Assembly (NCBI GenBank): GCA_016763185.1
Contig: JAESUG010000090.1
Span: 1 to 33,643 of the forward strand
Length of the DNA stretch: 33,643 nt
DNA from: Robiginitomaculum sp.
Lineage (GTDB): Bacteria; Pseudomonadota; Alphaproteobacteria; Caulobacterales; Maricaulaceae
Reading direction: 5' to 3'
Each line of letters opens with the position of its first letter. Position 1 is the stretch's first letter. The notes beneath the pieces are model-generated. The model had not been told where the DNA came from. It did no database searches and was given only the letters and a program-made list of their open reading frames with translations. The translations under genes were made by a program, and so were the position numbers. This document shows, in pieces, positions 18,276-29,504 of this stretch.

Positions 18276-20315
18276 CTAATTTGCACCCATCCCACGCAAT
18301 AAGGCCCACGTCACAAACCCAACCAGCCCGATTAACATCAAAAACGCGTAATGATAGACAAACCCAGTTTGCAACCGCGAAGCCTGTTTGGCCAAGGCCT
18401 GGGTTACGGCGGCAAATCCATTGGGTCCAAACCCGTCAACAATCCGCTGATCTCCACCACGCCAAAACAGATCGCCCAAGCGTTTGACATTTTTCACCAA
18501 TACGGCGTCGTACAACTCGTCAAAATACCATTTATTATACAAAAACGGATGCACCACCCGCGAGCCAGCCGCCCATTTTGCGGCCAGTCCCGGATTGCGA
18601 ATATATAGCCAATACGAAAACGACAATCCCAACATCATCGCAACAAATGGCGACCACAACACCCAGAGCGGCACATGATGGCCGCCGCCATGATCGTCCG
18701 CATGGCTGTCAACCACGGCGTGATCATCGACCACGGTTTCAACATGTTCCGTCGTTTCATAACCAGCAACCGCCGCACCTTCGATCACGGTAGAACCGCG
18801 CCAGAAATCCGCCGACTGCGAACCGATGAACGAACTTTTGAACATGACCCCTGCGAAAATCGCCCCAAACGCCAGCAACGCCAATGGCACCAACATGTTC
18901 GCCGGGCTTTCATGAGCCTGCTCGAACGTTTTGGCATCGCCGTTTGGCTTGCCGTGAAACGTCATGAAGATCACACGCCATGAATAAAAACTGGTCATCA
19001 GGGCGGCAATTACGCCAACCCAAAACGCGGGAAACCCGAAACTACGCCCGGCTTCACCGGCGATATATGCACCCTCAATCACCGCGTCTTTGGAGAAGAA
19101 CCCGGCAAAGCCAAAGCTGGTCCCCGGTATGCCAAATCCGGTGAGCGCCAAGGTTCCGATTAACATGAACACCCAGGTAATCGGCATTTTACGCCATAAC
19201 CCGCCCATTTTTCGCATATCTTGTTCGTGGTGCATGCCAACAATTACCGAGCCTGCGCCCAAGAACAATAAGGCTTTGAAAAACGCATGGGTAAACAAAT
19301 GGAACATGGCCACATTATACATGCCAAGCCCAGCGGCAAAAAACATGTACCCCAACTGGCTACAAGTTGAATAGGCGATCACCCGCTTGATATCGTTTTG
19401 CACCAAGCCAATGGTCGCCGCAAAAAACGCAGTCATCCCCCCCACCAACACAATAAAGCCAGAGGTTAGCGGCGCGGCATCAAAGATCGGCGCACAACGC
19501 ACCACCAAGAAAACCCCGGCGGTAACCATGGTCGCAGCGTGGATGAGCGCCGAAACCGGCGTTGGCCCCTCCATCGCGTCCGGCAACCAAACATGTAAGA
19601 AGAACTGAGCCGATTTTCCCATCGCCCCAACAAACAACAAAAACGCTACCAACTCGATGGCATTAATATTCATGCCCAAAAATGAGAACACTCGTTCTTT
19701 GTTCGCCTCAACACCGGCAAAAACCGTATCAAATGACAGCGAACCAAAAATCACGAACAACGCCATAATCCCAAGTGCAAAGCCAAAATCGCCTATTCGG
19801 TTGGTGACGAACGCCTTGATCGCGGCGGCATTGGCCGACGGTTTTTTATACCAAAACCCGATCAACAAATACGAGGCCAAGCCAACGCCTTCCCACCCAA
19901 AGAACACTTGCATGAAATTGTCCGCCGTTACCAACATCAACATGAAGAAGGTGAACAATGACAAATACGCAAAAAACCGTGCTTTGTGCGGGTCGTCCGC
20001 CATATAGCCCCATGAATAGACATGGACCAGTGAAGCAACAAACGTCACCACCACCAACATTACGGCGCTTAAGGTATCAATACGCAATACCCAATGGGCT
20101 TCAAAACTGCCGACAGCAAACCAACGGGCGACTTGCACGGTTTGTTCATGGCCCAAAATAGCAACGTCATAGAACGCAAACAATGACAAACAGGCCGATA
20201 CCAATAACAGGCCGGTGCTGATCAATTGCGCCGCAGTCACACCGGTAAATCGCGGGAACAATCCGGCGATAATGGCACCAACTAGCGGCAAAAATACAAT
20301 TGCTAAATAGAGCAT
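18276..20315 (-). CDS. nuoL: NADH-quinone oxidoreductase subunit L
   Basis: The distal proton-pumping subunit of complex I, 679 residues, ending in the lateral helix and an extra transmembrane helix (HYAFLMLIGLVGFVTWALL). Signatures are FFGWEGVGLASYLLIGFWY, KSAQFFLHVWLPDAMEGPTP and KRVIAYSTCSQLGYMFFA. Around residues 527-551 an Asp/His-rich loop (VDDHAVVDSHADDHGGGHH) interrupts the C-terminal part, as in some other alphaproteobacterial NuoL proteins. It starts 3 bases after nuoK. Confidence 0.98.
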   Translation of the reverse strand: MLYLAIVFLPLVGAIIAGLFPRFTGVTAAQLISTGLLLVSACLSLFAFYDVAILGHEQTVQVARWFAVGSFEAHWVLRIDTLSAVMLVVVTFVASLVHVYSWGYMADDPHKARFFAYLSLFTFFMLMLVTADNFMQVFFGWEGVGLASYLLIGFWYKKPSANAAAIKAFVTNRIGDFGFALGIMALFVIFGSLSFDTVFAGVEANKERVFSFLGMNINAIELVAFLLFVGAMGKSAQFFLHVWLPDAMEGPTPVSALIHAATMVTAGVFLVVRCAPIFDAAPLTSGFIVLVGGMTAFFAATIGLVQNDIKRVIAYSTCSQLGYMFFAAGLGMYNVAMFHLFTHAFFKALLFLGAGSVIVGMHHEQDMRKMGGLWRKMPITWVFMLIGTLALTGFGIPGTSFGFAGFFSKDAVIEGAYIAGEAGRSFGFPAFWVGVIAALMTSFYSWRVIFMTFHGKPNGDAKTFEQAHESPANMLVPLALLAFGAIFAGVMFKSSFIGSQSADFWRGSTVIEGAAVAGYETTEHVETVVDDHAVVDSHADDHGGGHHVPLWVLWSPFVAMMLGLSFSYWLYIRNPGLAAKWAAGSRVVHPFLYNKWYFDELYDAVLVKNVKRLGDLFWRGGDQRIVDGFGPNGFAAVTQALAKQASRLQTGFVYHYAFLMLIGLVGFVTWALLRGMGAN

Positions 20316-20318
20316 GCC

Positions 20319-20627
20319 CTACCCTTTCATCAGGTTGATACGATCAACGCTGATATCCCCGCGATTGCGAAAATAGGTAACCAAAATCGCCAAACCAACC
20401 CCGGCCTCTGCCGCCGCAACAGTGAGCACAAACAGAGCAAACACCTGTCCCGACAAATCATTCAAATACGACGAAAATGCCACAAAATTCACATTTACCG
20501 ACAATAAAATCAACTCAACCGACATCAAAATAATAATAACATTCTTGCGGTTCACAAAAATCCCAAACACCCCAATGGTGAACAAAATCGCCGAAAGCGC
20601 CAAATAATGAGAAAGTCCAATTTCCAT
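20319..20627 (-). CDS. nuoK: NADH-quinone oxidoreductase subunit K
   Basis: 102 residues with three membrane helices, homologous to MrpC and mitochondrial ND4[20 protein letters not shown], the helix-2 [18 protein letters not shown] with its conserved Glu, and [13 protein letters not shown] with the second Glu are all present; both carboxylates belong to the proton path. The ATG shares one base with the nuoJ stop (TAATG). Confidence 0.98.
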   Translation of the reverse strand: MEIGLSHYLALSAILFTIGVFGIFVNRKNVIIILMSVELILLSVNVNFVAFSSYLNDLSGQVFALFVLTVAAAEAGVGLAILVTYFRNRGDISVDRINLMKG

Positions 20628-21250
20628 TAGCCCAATCCCTCCCCAGGTTTGACATCAACCAATTTCATGCCGTCCTTTGGTGTGCGGGCGACTTGATCCG
20701 AGATATTTTGCCGCTTTACGCCTTTTTTGTGCGAAAGCGTCAGCAGTATCGCCCCAACCATTGCCACCAATAAGATCAAACCCGCCGCCTCGAAAAAGAA
20801 GGCGTAATCCGTATAAAGCACCAAGCCAAAGGCCTCAATATTACTGATACCGGGATCAATCGGGCTTTGCACAGCGCCGATGCCGGTTTCCGGCAAACGA
20901 AAGGTTGCCCCCAACACAATCAATTCAACGGTCAGTACAAATGCCAATAGTCCGCCTAAGGGCAAATATTCAGCAAAACCTTGGCGCAGCTCGACAAAAT
21001 CAACATCCAACATCATCACGACGAACAAAAATAACACCGCAACTGCGCCCACATAGACCACCACCAATAACATCGCCAAAAACTCAGCGCCCAACATCAC
21101 AAACAACGCGGCCACCGAGAAGAATGTGGCGATTAAAAATAATACCGAACGCACCGGATTGCGTGCGATCACCACCATCAACGCCGACAAACAAGCCGTG
21201 CCTGCGAACAGGTAAAAGGCAAGGGCCGGCAATATACTTACAAATTCCAT
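20627..21250 (-). CDS. nuoJ: NADH-quinone oxidoreductase subunit J
   Basis: 207 residues with about five membrane helices, the homologue of ND6. Typical segments are [25 protein letters not shown]-type helix 2-3, the conserved pi-bulge helix [26 protein letters not shown] and a C-terminal cytoplasmic tail. ATG at 21250, 18 bases after nuoI, with a GAGAAAG-type Shine-Dalgarno in the gap. Confidence 0.97.
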   Translation of the reverse strand: MEFVSILPALAFYLFAGTACLSALMVVIARNPVRSVLFLIATFFSVAALFVMLGAEFLAMLLVVVYVGAVAVLFLFVVMMLDVDFVELRQGFAEYLPLGGLLAFVLTVELIVLGATFRLPETGIGAVQSPIDPGISNIEAFGLVLYTDYAFFFEAAGLILLVAMVGAILLTLSHKKGVKRQNISDQVARTPKDGMKLVDVKPGEGLG

Positions 21251-21268
21251 CAGCTTTCTCCTTTGCGC

Positions 21269-21757
21269 TCACCGATAAGGTGCGTCTAGCTCCAAATTTT
21301 TGGCAATTTCCCGCTCCCAACGATCGCCGTTATCGAGCAGTTTTTGTTTGTCATAAAACAATTCCTCGCGGGTTTCGGTGGCATATTCAAAGTTTGGCCC
21401 CTCGACAATCGCATCGACTGGACAGGCTTCTTCGCACAATCCGCAAAAAATACATTTGGTCATGTCGATGTCATAGCGCGTGGTGCGGCGCGAGCCGTCA
21501 TCTCGTGGTTCGGCCTCGATGGTGATGGCTTGCGCCGGGCAAACGGCTTCGCATAGTTTACAGGCAATGCAGCGTTCCTCGCCATTGGGATAACGGCGCA
21601 ACGCATGTTCACCGCGAAATCTGGGGCTAAGCGGGCCTTTTTCAAACGGATAGTTTAACGTGGCTTTCGCTTTGAAAAAATAGCGCAAGCCCAGCCCGAA
21701 CGCTTTGATAAATTCAATCAAAAACAAACTACGAATAAATTGCAGAACTCGGTTCAT
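21269..21757 (-). CDS. nuoI: NADH-quinone oxidoreductase subunit I
   Basis: 162-residue peripheral-arm ferredoxin subunit that carries clusters N6a and N6b. The two 4Fe-4S motifs are [12 protein letters not shown] and [15 protein letters not shown]. The N-terminal amphipathic region and [16 protein letters not shown] lead into the first cluster. The ATG at 21757 is one base after the nuoH stop. Confidence 0.98.
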   Translation of the reverse strand: MNRVLQFIRSLFLIEFIKAFGLGLRYFFKAKATLNYPFEKGPLSPRFRGEHALRRYPNGEERCIACKLCEAVCPAQAITIEAEPRDDGSRRTTRYDIDMTKCIFCGLCEEACPVDAIVEGPNFEYATETREELFYDKQKLLDNGDRWEREIAKNLELDAPYR

Positions 21758-21758
21758 A

Positions 21759-22802
21759 TCAGCCCCCTCCTTGGGCGAACGTCACCCATGCAGCTACCAA
21801 CACCACAGCGCCTAGGCATAATGGTAAAAACACTTTCCAACCCAATCGCATTAATTGGTCATAGCGGTATCTGGGCACCAAAGCTTTGACCATCGCGAAC
21901 ATAAAAAACGCAAAGCCAATTTTGATCGCCAGCCATAATACCGGTGGTATCCAGGTAAACGGCGCAAAGTCAAACGGCGCATGCCAGCCACCCAAGAACA
22001 AGATGGCAATCATGGCGCACATCAACACGATATTTAGGTATTCACCGATCATAAACAGCAAATAAAACGTCGATGAATACTCAACCTGATAGCCCGCCAC
22101 CAACTCGGCTTCGGCTTCGGGTAAATCAAATGGCGGCCGGTTGGTTTCGGCCAGTGCCGCGATGAAAAAAATCACCATCATCGGGAACATCACCAAGGTA
22201 ATCGGACTAAGCGCCAATGCATTCCAATGCCAAAACCCACCGGCTTGGGCCTCGACAATAACGGTTAAGTTCAATGAGCCACTGAGCAGTATAACCGTTA
22301 CAAATACCAAGCCGATTGGTATTTCATAAGAAACCATTTGCGCCGCCGAACGCAATGCTCCCAAAAATGCATATTTTGAATTCGAAGCCCAGCCGCCTAA
22401 GATCACCCCGTACACGCCCAATGACGAGATCGCCAACACGTATAAAATACCAACATTTAGATCAGCGATCACCCAACCCGGTGCCACCGGAATGGCCGCC
22501 CAAACAATAAATGCCGTCACTAAGGTTAGCACCGGTGCCAAAGCATAAATCGGCTTATCAACCCCGGCCGGGATCACCGCTTCTTTGAGCACAAACTTCA
22601 AGAAATCGGCAAAGGACTGCAGCAAGCCAAACGCGCCCACCACATTGGGGCCGCGACGCATTTGCACCGCTGCCCAAATTTTGCGATCCGCCAACAAAAG
22701 AAACGCTAATGAGATCAGCAACACCACAACAAAACCCAATATCACAAGGGTTTTGACAATAAACCAGCCAAGAGGCGTTGCCGTATCAAACAGAAATTCC
22801 AT
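21759..22802 (-). CDS. nuoH: NADH-quinone oxidoreductase subunit H
   Basis: 347 residues, eight membrane helices; the subunit that, with NuoB and NuoD, forms the quinone-binding site at the arm junction. It has [40 protein letters not shown] and the Glu-rich loop [20 protein letters not shown]-type sequence, all diagnostic. The start abuts the nuoG stop. Confidence 0.98.
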   Translation of the reverse strand: MEFLFDTATPLGWFIVKTLVILGFVVVLLISLAFLLLADRKIWAAVQMRRGPNVVGAFGLLQSFADFLKFVLKEAVIPAGVDKPIYALAPVLTLVTAFIVWAAIPVAPGWVIADLNVGILYVLAISSLGVYGVILGGWASNSKYAFLGALRSAAQMVSYEIPIGLVFVTVILLSGSLNLTVIVEAQAGGFWHWNALALSPITLVMFPMMVIFFIAALAETNRPPFDLPEAEAELVAGYQVEYSSTFYLLFMIGEYLNIVLMCAMIAILFLGGWHAPFDFAPFTWIPPVLWLAIKIGFAFFMFAMVKALVPRYRYDQLMRLGWKVFLPLCLGAVVLVAAWVTFAQGGG

Positions 22803-24860
22803 CTATTCCGCAGCCTCCAATTGTGCCGATTGCGAGCTTGCACATCGGGACATGGTTTCGCTGGCTCTGGCAATTGGATTGCTAAACCAGAACGAATTGG
22901 GGTTGGGCGCCAACGCGGTATTGGTAATTTTGCCCGCCTTGCCAAGCTTGGCCGGATCAAATTTGCTTGTCTTAGGTGCTGTGATACTGGCGCGCAACGC
23001 AGCTATATCATCATATGGCAAGACCCGGCCCAAGTTATCGGACAACGCGCGAAGGATTTTCCAATCTTCCTTCGCTTCACCTTTGGGTCCAACTGCGGCT
23101 CTGGTTTGTTGCCAGCGTCCTTCGGTATTGGCGTAGGTTGTGGACTTTTCAGTATAGGCAACACCCGGTAAAATTACATCAGCCCGGTGTGCGCCAGCAT
23201 CGCCGTGCGAGCCCTGGTATATCACAAAAGTATCGTCGATTTCACTAAGCTCTATTTCATCGGCGCCAAGCAAGAACAACGTATCCAGATCGTTCTTCTT
23301 TGCTGCATCTAACATTTGACGGGTATTTAGGCCGTCTTGTCGTGGCAAAAACCCGACATCCAGCGCCCCAACTCGTCCCGCAGCATTGTGCAGCACATTA
23401 AACCCGTTCCAGTCCTCGCGAACCAGTTTCCATTTGGCCGCCAACAAACCCGCTGCCCGCAGGATTTGCGCGCCATCGGTTCGAGTAAGCGCGTCCATCC
23501 CGATGATGATCATTGGCTTTTTGGCCTTGGCCATGGCCCGAACAAACGGATTGCGCTTGCTGGTTAATTCATTCAAATCTGCCGGTTGATTGCCCAAATT
23601 GGTATATGGATAGGTAAGTTCCACCGCCGCCCCGATGAGGCCAATTTCGGCATTGTTTTCCAACCAAGCCTTGCGAATACGCGCATTGATAATCGGTGCA
23701 TCAACCCGCGGATTGACCCCGATCAGCAAAATCGCATCCGCCTCATCAATCCCAGCAATGCCAGAGTTAAACAAATAGCCTTCGCGCGCCTGTCCACCAA
23801 TGGCAGCCCCATCTTGGCGGCAATCCATTGAGCGCACACCCAATGATTCCATCAAATCTTTTAAGGCTTTGACACTTTCTATATCAGCCAAGTCACCGGC
23901 AATCGCTCCAATACGCGATGGATCGCCTTTCAAGCGTTCAGCAATAACCATCAATGCTTCGTTCCAGCTCGCGCCGCGCAACCGGCCATTTTCGCGGATA
24001 AATGGCTTGTCCAACCGTTGACGCTTTAACCCATCCCAAACAAAACGGGTCTTGTCGGAAATCCATTCTTCGTTGATATCTTCGTTGAGGCGCGGCAAAA
24101 TCCGCATCACTTCGGCGCCGCGGGCATCAACCCGAATGGCAGAGCCTACCGCATCCATCACATCAATGCTTTCGGTTTTGCGTAACTCCCATGACCGGGC
24201 ATTATAAGCATAGGGCCGCGAGGTCAGCGCCCCAACCGGGCACAGATCAATTACATTTCCGGAGAGTTCTGACGTTAAGTTTGCTTGTAAATATGTCGTA
24301 ATTTCAGCGCCTTCTCCACGGTTTATCAATCCTAATTCTTCGACACCAGCAACCTCAGAAATAAAGCGCACACATCTGGTGCATTGGATGCAACGGGTCA
24401 TATTTGTTTTGACCAATGGCCCCATGTTTTTTTCTTCGACGGCCCTTTTATCTTCTTCAAACCTGGTTTCGGAACGGCCATAGCCCAAAGCTTGGTCTTG
24501 TAAATCACACTCACCGCCTTGATCGCAAATCGGGCAATCCAGCGGGTGATTGATCAACAAAAACTCCATCACCCCTTCACGGGCTTTTTTGACGGTTGCG
24601 CTATTGGTTCGAATATTCGCCGGGCTACCGTCGCGGTTTGGCCGTAAATCATTCAGCGACATCGCACATGAAGCCATAGGCTTGGGCGCACCCTCCCACT
24701 CGACCAAACACATCCGGCAGTTCCCGGCCACGGACAACCGCTCATGATAGCAAAACCGCGGGATCTCAGCACCTGCCGTCTCGCAGGCCTGCATCAGGGT
24801 CAGATGCCCCGGCATTTCGTATTCGACACCGTCAATATTTACTTTGCGAAGCTCGCTCAT
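22803..24860 (-). CDS. nuoG: NADH-quinone oxidoreductase subunit G
   Basis: The large iron-sulphur subunit of the NADH module, 685 residues, the usual alphaproteobacterial/mitochondrial length (E. coli NuoG is longer). The N-terminal 2Fe-2S domain has CFYHERLSVAGNCRMC; the histidine-ligated N5 region follows, then CPICDQGGECDLQD and the 4Fe-4S motif CIQCTRCVRF. The rest is a molybdopterin-oxidoreductase-like domain without a cofactor. The ATG at 24860 lies 5 bases after nuoF. Confidence 0.97.
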   Translation of the reverse strand: MSELRKVNIDGVEYEMPGHLTLMQACETAGAEIPRFCYHERLSVAGNCRMCLVEWEGAPKPMASCAMSLNDLRPNRDGSPANIRTNSATVKKAREGVMEFLLINHPLDCPICDQGGECDLQDQALGYGRSETRFEEDKRAVEEKNMGPLVKTNMTRCIQCTRCVRFISEVAGVEELGLINRGEGAEITTYLQANLTSELSGNVIDLCPVGALTSRPYAYNARSWELRKTESIDVMDAVGSAIRVDARGAEVMRILPRLNEDINEEWISDKTRFVWDGLKRQRLDKPFIRENGRLRGASWNEALMVIAERLKGDPSRIGAIAGDLADIESVKALKDLMESLGVRSMDCRQDGAAIGGQAREGYLFNSGIAGIDEADAILLIGVNPRVDAPIINARIRKAWLENNAEIGLIGAAVELTYPYTNLGNQPADLNELTSKRNPFVRAMAKAKKPMIIIGMDALTRTDGAQILRAAGLLAAKWKLVREDWNGFNVLHNAAGRVGALDVGFLPRQDGLNTRQMLDAAKKNDLDTLFLLGADEIELSEIDDTFVIYQGSHGDAGAHRADVILPGVAYTEKSTTYANTEGRWQQTRAAVGPKGEAKEDWKILRALSDNLGRVLPYDDIAALRASITAPKTSKFDPAKLGKAGKITNTALAPNPNSFWFSNPIARASETMSRCASSQSAQLEAAE

Positions 24861-24865
24861 TGTCC

Positions 24866-26167
24866 CTACTCCGCCGCAACTTGGTGAACGGCTTTGCCCA
24901 CACGGTAATTGGTAATTTTGGCTTCAATTTCATGACGAAAATGCCGGATCAACCCCTGTACCGGCCAAGCCGCTGCATCGCCAAGAGCGCAAATGGTATG
25001 GCCCTCGATTTGGGTGCTGACATCGAGCAGTAAATCAATCTCGGACATTTCAGCGCGCCCTTCGCACATTCGAGTTAACACTCGCCACATCCAACCGGTT
25101 CCTTCGCGGCATGGCGTACATTGACCACAGCTTTCGTGTTTGTAAAAATAGGCCAAACGGGTGATAGCTTGCACCATGTCGGTGCTTTGATCCATGACAA
25201 TAACCCCAGCCGTACCAAGGCCGGATTTATGATCGCGCAATGCATCAAAATCCATCAATACCGTATCGCAAATATCACGGGGTAAACAAGGCACTGACGA
25301 GCCGCCGGGGATTACTGCTTTTAGGTTTTCCCAGCCACCACGTACGCCGCCAGCATGGGTTTCGATCAACTCCTTTAACGGAATAGACATCGCTTCTTCC
25401 ACATTGCACGGGTTGTTCACATGACCCGAAATACAATAAACCTTGGTCCCAACATTACCGGGCCGACCAAACGACGAGAACCATCCGGCCCCGCGACGTA
25501 AAATCGTTCCGGTAACCGCGATGCTTTCTACATTATTGACTGTGGTTGGGCATCCATACAAACCGGCATTGGCTGGAAACGGTGGCTTGAGGCGTGGCTG
25601 GCCCTTTTTGCCTTCCAAGCTTTCCAGCAAGGCGGTTTCTTCGCCGCAGATATAGGCACCGGCTCCGTGATGAACAAATAAATCAAAATCCCAACCGGAC
25701 CCACAAGCATTCTTTCCGATGAGTCCAGCTTCATACGCTTCATCAATCGCCGCCTGCACCCGAGCCAACTCGAACACATATTCGCCGCGCAAATAAATAT
25801 AAGCCGTATGGGCGCGCATGGCAAAAGCCGCAATCAAACAACCCTCAATCAGCAAATGCGGGTCGTGGCGCATCATATCGCGATCTTTACAGGTGCCCGG
25901 CTCGCTCTCGTCGGCATTGACCACCAAATAATGCGGCCTTGCCCCAACTTCTTTGGGCATAAACGACCATTTTAGACCGGTGGGGAACCCTGCCCCGCCG
26001 CGTCCACGCAGACCTGATGCTTTGATTTGTTCGACAATCCATTCGGGGCCTAGATTTAAAAAATCACCCGTACCGTTCCAGTTTCCACGTTTTTTGGCGG
26101 CGGGCAAGCGCCAGTCCTCGCGGCCATATAAATTGGTGAAAATACGGTCTTTGTCTGCCAACGTCAT
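24866..26167 (-). CDS. nuoF: NADH-quinone oxidoreductase subunit F
   Basis: 433 residues; binds NADH, FMN and the N3 4Fe-4S cluster and is where electrons enter complex I. The nucleotide/FMN glycine-rich motif is [34 protein letters not shown] marks the FMN site, [20 protein letters not shown] is the family signature, and [12 protein letters not shown] supplies three cluster cysteines. The ATG at 26167 overlaps the nuoE stop by 4 bases. Confidence 0.98.
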   Translation of the reverse strand: MTLADKDRIFTNLYGREDWRLPAAKKRGNWNGTGDFLNLGPEWIVEQIKASGLRGRGGAGFPTGLKWSFMPKEVGARPHYLVVNADESEPGTCKDRDMMRHDPHLLIEGCLIAAFAMRAHTAYIYLRGEYVFELARVQAAIDEAYEAGLIGKNACGSGWDFDLFVHHGAGAYICGEETALLESLEGKKGQPRLKPPFPANAGLYGCPTTVNNVESIAVTGTILRRGAGWFSSFGRPGNVGTKVYCISGHVNNPCNVEEAMSIPLKELIETHAGGVRGGWENLKAVIPGGSSVPCLPRDICDTVLMDFDALRDHKSGLGTAGVIVMDQSTDMVQAITRLAYFYKHESCGQCTPCREGTGWMWRVLTRMCEGRAEMSEIDLLLDVSTQIEGHTICALGDAAAWPVQGLIRHFRHEIEAKITNYRVGKAVHQVAAE

Positions 26168-26883
26168 TTGCCGGTCTCCTTTGCCGGTTTTTTGGTTTTT
26201 GGTTTGGCTTTCGAAGCCTTGGCCGGGGCATTGGGAATGGATTTTAAGCGTTTACCGCGTGAACCATCGTATAAAGTTTTGTCCAGCAAGGTAATCGCCT
26301 CGCCTATCGGGGCCGAGGTTTCGCGTGCCACCCGTGGTCCGGGCATTGGAGCGTTGCCCGTCGCTAGCTCATCGAGCAAAGTGTTCATGCTGGCCTCATC
26401 TAGGTCTTCGTAATAATGATCGCCTTCGGCGTTGGATATCTGGACCATTGGCGCATTGACACACGCGCCCAAGCATTCGACTTCCATCCATGAAAAATTA
26501 CCATCATCGGAGACTTTTCCAGCGGAACCAATTCGGCTTTGGCAAATTTTGATCAAATCACCAGAGCCACGCAACATACAAGGTGTCGTGCCGCACACTT
26601 GGATCAGATGCTTGCCGACCGGGGCCAGATTGAACATGGAGTAAAATGTCACCACTTCCATCACTCGGATATAGGCCATGTCTAAGCGGTCCCCGATCAC
26701 CCGCATCGCGGCTTCGGGGATCCAGCCGCCATGATCTTTTTGGGCAATCCACAGCATTGGAATAACCGCCGAGCGCTGTTTATCAGTTGGGTATTTCTTC
26801 CGCCAGTATGTTATCTTTTCCTCGGCCTCATCGGAAAAAGCAAAGCTATCTGGTTGATTGGCGGCAAGCTTTGAAGATACCAT
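26164..26883 (-). CDS. nuoE: NADH-quinone oxidoreductase subunit E with C-terminal tail
   Basis: The thioredoxin-like 2Fe-2S (N1a) subunit. Cluster ligands are seen in [12 protein letters not shown] and [15 protein letters not shown]. The core fills about 165 residues; a further ~75-residue tail ends in a Lys/Pro/Ala-rich segment ([19 protein letters not shown]). Tails here are seen in other alphaproteobacteria but vary. The ATG at 26883 shares one base with the stop of the Cys-rich gene upstream, which indicates coupling. Confidence 0.97.
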   Translation of the reverse strand: MVSSKLAANQPDSFAFSDEAEEKITYWRKKYPTDKQRSAVIPMLWIAQKDHGGWIPEAAMRVIGDRLDMAYIRVMEVVTFYSMFNLAPVGKHLIQVCGTTPCMLRGSGDLIKICQSRIGSAGKVSDDGNFSWMEVECLGACVNAPMVQISNAEGDHYYEDLDEASMNTLLDELATGNAPMPGPRVARETSAPIGEAITLLDKTLYDGSRGKRLKSIPNAPAKASKAKPKTKKPAKETGK

Positions 26884-27152
26884 CAGCTTTCCTCCACAAG
26901 TTCGATGCCGTGTTGGTCTGCGGCAACTTTAAAACAGCCAAGGCACAACACATTGAGCAATTTTTCTTGCTGAGCCACCCATTCAGCGGGGCTCATATCG
27001 TTACAAACTTCGCACAAAGCATCATACTCGCCATCTTTCATGCCCCAGAAAAAACCGGCCAACTCCCCGGTTTGCATGGCTTTGACAATATGGGTGCAAA
27101 CATAGGACGCAGGTTGCGTGCCGTGAGTGGCGCAATGCAATTGCTTGCTCAT
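26883..27152 (-). CDS. Small Cys-rich protein encoded between nuoD and nuoE
   Basis: 89 residues, soluble, no signal peptide. Cysteine and histidine pairs are placed like zinc or iron-sulphur ligands: C7/H10, C19/H21, CEVC (47-50) and CLGC (70-73). The opening [17 protein letters not shown] resembles a class of short bacterial hypothetical proteins with a C-x2-HG...VC-x-H start. The start overlaps the nuoD stop by 4 bases (ATGA) and the stop shares one base with nuoE (TGATG), so it is surely translated with the complex I genes. Extra reading frames are known in other alphaproteobacterial nuo clusters. A role in complex I assembly or cluster insertion is a guess from position only. Confidence 0.82.
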   Translation of the reverse strand: MSKQLHCATHGTQPASYVCTHIVKAMQTGELAGFFWGMKDGEYDALCEVCNDMSPAEWVAQQEKLLNVLCLGCFKVAADQHGIELVEES

Positions 27153-28333
27153 CGGTCAATCTCCCCAAACACCACATCTAGCGAGCCAAGTATCGCCGAG
27201 ACATCGGCTAGCATGTGACCCTTCGCCATAAAATCCATCGCCTGCAAATGGGAAAAGCCTGGGGCGCGAATTTTACATCGGTATGGTTTGTTACTCCCGT
27301 CACTGACTAGATACACGCCAAACTCGCCCTTAGGGGCTTCGATACTTACATAAATCTCGCCTTCAGGCACATGGAAACCTTCGGTATACAGTTTAAAGTG
27401 ATGGATCATCGCTTCCATCGATTGCTTCATCTCACTGCGACGTGGGGGGGCAACTTTGCCGCTGCTTTCCATGATCGGGCCGGGTTTCATTTTAGCGATG
27501 CATTGTTCAATAATCCGAACCGATTGGCGCATTTCTTCCATGCGCACCAAATACCGGTCATAGCAATCGCCGTGCACGCCGACCGGAATGTCAAATTCTA
27601 ACTCTGAATAAACCTCATAAGGTTGCGCCCGGCGCAAATCCCACGCCATGCCAGAACCACGAACCATCACCCCGGAAAAACCCCAATCCAGCGCGTCTTG
27701 TTTGCTAATCACTCCAATATCGCAGTTGCGCTGCTTGAAGATACGGTTGTCGTTCAACAATCCCTCAATATCGGCCAATACGGGTAAAAAACTAATACAC
27801 CAGGCACCGATATCATCAATCAGTTCTGGCGGTAAATCTTGATGGACACCACCGGGGCGAAAATACATCGCATGAAGACGCGATCCACAGGCGCGCTCAT
27901 AAAACTCCATTAGTTTTTCGCGTTCCTCAAAGCCCCAAAGCGGTGGCGTTAACGCGCCAACATCCAAGGCTTGGGTGGTGATATTCAACAAGTGACTTAA
28001 AATTCGGCCAATTTCTGAATACAGCACCCGGATGAACTGCGCCCGCCGGGGCACTTCTACTTCGGCCAAGCGTTCGATTGCCAAGCAAAACGCATGCTCT
28101 TGGTTCATCGGCGCTACATAGTCGAGCCGATCAAAATACGGCAAGGCTTGTAGGTACGTCTTATGTTCAATCAGTTTTTCGGTACCGCGATGCAACAAGC
28201 CAATATGCGGATCAACCCGCTCAACGACTTCGCCGTCCAACTCCAACACCAACCGCAATACCCCATGGGCTGCCGGATGTTGCGGGCCGAAATTAATGGT
28301 AAACTTGCGAGGCTCAGCGACCGGGTCAACCAT
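27149..28333 (-). CDS. nuoD: NADH-quinone oxidoreductase subunit D
   Basis: The 49-kDa-type subunit lining the quinone pocket. It has [46 protein letters not shown]-type sequence with [11 protein letters not shown], and the C-terminal [10 protein letters not shown] prefer ATG 28333 (394 residues) over the track start 28363: it has GGAGG six bases upstream and overlaps the nuoC stop by 8 bases. The Cys-rich gene follows with a 4-base overlap. Confidence 0.97.
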   Translation of the reverse strand: MVDPVAEPRKFTINFGPQHPAAHGVLRLVLELDGEVVERVDPHIGLLHRGTEKLIEHKTYLQALPYFDRLDYVAPMNQEHAFCLAIERLAEVEVPRRAQFIRVLYSEIGRILSHLLNITTQALDVGALTPPLWGFEEREKLMEFYERACGSRLHAMYFRPGGVHQDLPPELIDDIGAWCISFLPVLADIEGLLNDNRIFKQRNCDIGVISKQDALDWGFSGVMVRGSGMAWDLRRAQPYEVYSELEFDIPVGVHGDCYDRYLVRMEEMRQSVRIIEQCIAKMKPGPIMESSGKVAPPRRSEMKQSMEAMIHHFKLYTEGFHVPEGEIYVSIEAPKGEFGVYLVSDGSNKPYRCKIRAPGFSHLQAMDFMAKGHMLADVSAILGSLDVVFGEIDR

Positions 28334-28940
28334 TGTCCGCCTCCGTTTTTGTCGCTTCGTCACGGACGTATTTGGCGCCTTCCCACGGGCTTTCCGTGTC
28401 GAAATGACGAAACTCTTGCGGCAAGGATACCGGTTCGTAAATCACCCGTTTTTGCTCTTCATCATAGCGACATTCCACATGGCCACTTAACGGGAAATCT
28501 TTGCGCAATGGATGACCCGTAAAACCATAGTCCGTCAGCAACCGGCGCAAGTCGGGATGATCGCGAAACACAATCCCAAACATATCAAAAGCTTCGCGTT
28601 CGAACCAATTGGCCGATGGGTATATGCCAATGGCACTGGCGACCGCATCGTCTTCGTCAACTTTCACGGTTAGCCGAATGCGTTGGTTTAATGGCATGGA
28701 CAGCAGATGATACACCACCGAGAACCGGGCGCCACGCCCAGGGTAATCAACGCCGCAAATGTCAATCAAAGTGGTAAATTGGCATTTGCCGTCATCGCGC
28801 AAAAAATTCAGCACCGAAACAATTTGATCCAAATGCACGGTTAAACTCAATTCGCCACGGATAATGCCAATACCGGTTAAGGCATCACCAATTTTGCTCT
28901 CCAAACGAGTTACTAACAGCTCCAACCGATCGTCATTCAT
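28326..28940 (-). CDS. nuoC: NADH-quinone oxidoreductase subunit C
   Basis: The 30-kDa-type subunit of the connecting module. Family signatures are [51 protein letters not shown]-type sequence and [12 protein letters not shown]. The ATG at 28940 gives 204 residues and a 4-base ATGA overlap with nuoB; the longer ORF from 29021 would run inside nuoB and adds unlike sequence. It is separate from nuoD, unlike the nuoCD fusion of Escherichia coli. Confidence 0.97.
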   Translation of the reverse strand: MNDDRLELLVTRLESKIGDALTGIGIIRGELSLTVHLDQIVSVLNFLRDDGKCQFTTLIDICGVDYPGRGARFSVVYHLLSMPLNQRIRLTVKVDEDDAVASAIGIYPSANWFEREAFDMFGIVFRDHPDLRRLLTDYGFTGHPLRKDFPLSGHVECRYDEEQKRVIYEPVSLPQEFRHFDTESPWEGAKYVRDEATKTEADNG

Positions 28941-29500
28941 CGAATGATGTCTCCTTCGCGGCGGATTTTCTTTTGCAATTGCAAAATCCCATAGACCAAA
29001 GCCTCGGCGGTTGGTGGACAACCGGGAACATAAATATCAACCGGTAAAATGCGGTCACAACCGCGCACAACTGAATACGAATAATGATAATACCCACCGC
29101 CATTGGCGCACGATCCCATTGAGATCACATAACGCGGATTGGGCATTTGGTCGTACACTTTACGTAATGCTGGTGCCATTTTATTGGTCAAAGTGCCGGC
29201 GACAATCATAACATCCGACTGTCGTGGGCTGCCGCGCGGCGCAAAGCCAAATCGTTCAACGTCATATCTGGGCATTGCGGCATGTATCATTTCCACGGCA
29301 CAACACGCCAACCCGAATGTCATCCACATCAGCGAGCCGGTGCGCGCCCATGTGATCAACTCGTCAGCACTGGCAATGACGAAGCCTTTGTCCATCAAGG
29401 CATCATTTACATCATCAAAATACGGGTCGTGTTGTTTGGGGTCATAGGCCGGAACCTGCGAGCGCGCTGCCAATGAAACCGGTTTGTTGTCATCCGTCAT
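28937..29500 (-). CDS. nuoB: NADH-quinone oxidoreductase subunit B
   Basis: 187 residues; carries the terminal N2 4Fe-4S cluster that passes electrons to quinone. The tandem cysteines in [10 protein letters not shown] and the later [15 protein letters not shown] and [15 protein letters not shown] provide the four ligands, and [18 protein letters not shown] is diagnostic. ATG at 29500, four bases after nuoA. Confidence 0.98.
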   Translation of the reverse strand: MTDDNKPVSLAARSQVPAYDPKQHDPYFDDVNDALMDKGFVIASADELITWARTGSLMWMTFGLACCAVEMIHAAMPRYDVERFGFAPRGSPRQSDVMIVAGTLTNKMAPALRKVYDQMPNPRYVISMGSCANGGGYYHYSYSVVRGCDRILPVDIYVPGCPPTAEALVYGILQLQKKIRREGDIIR

Positions 29501-29504
29501 CGCC

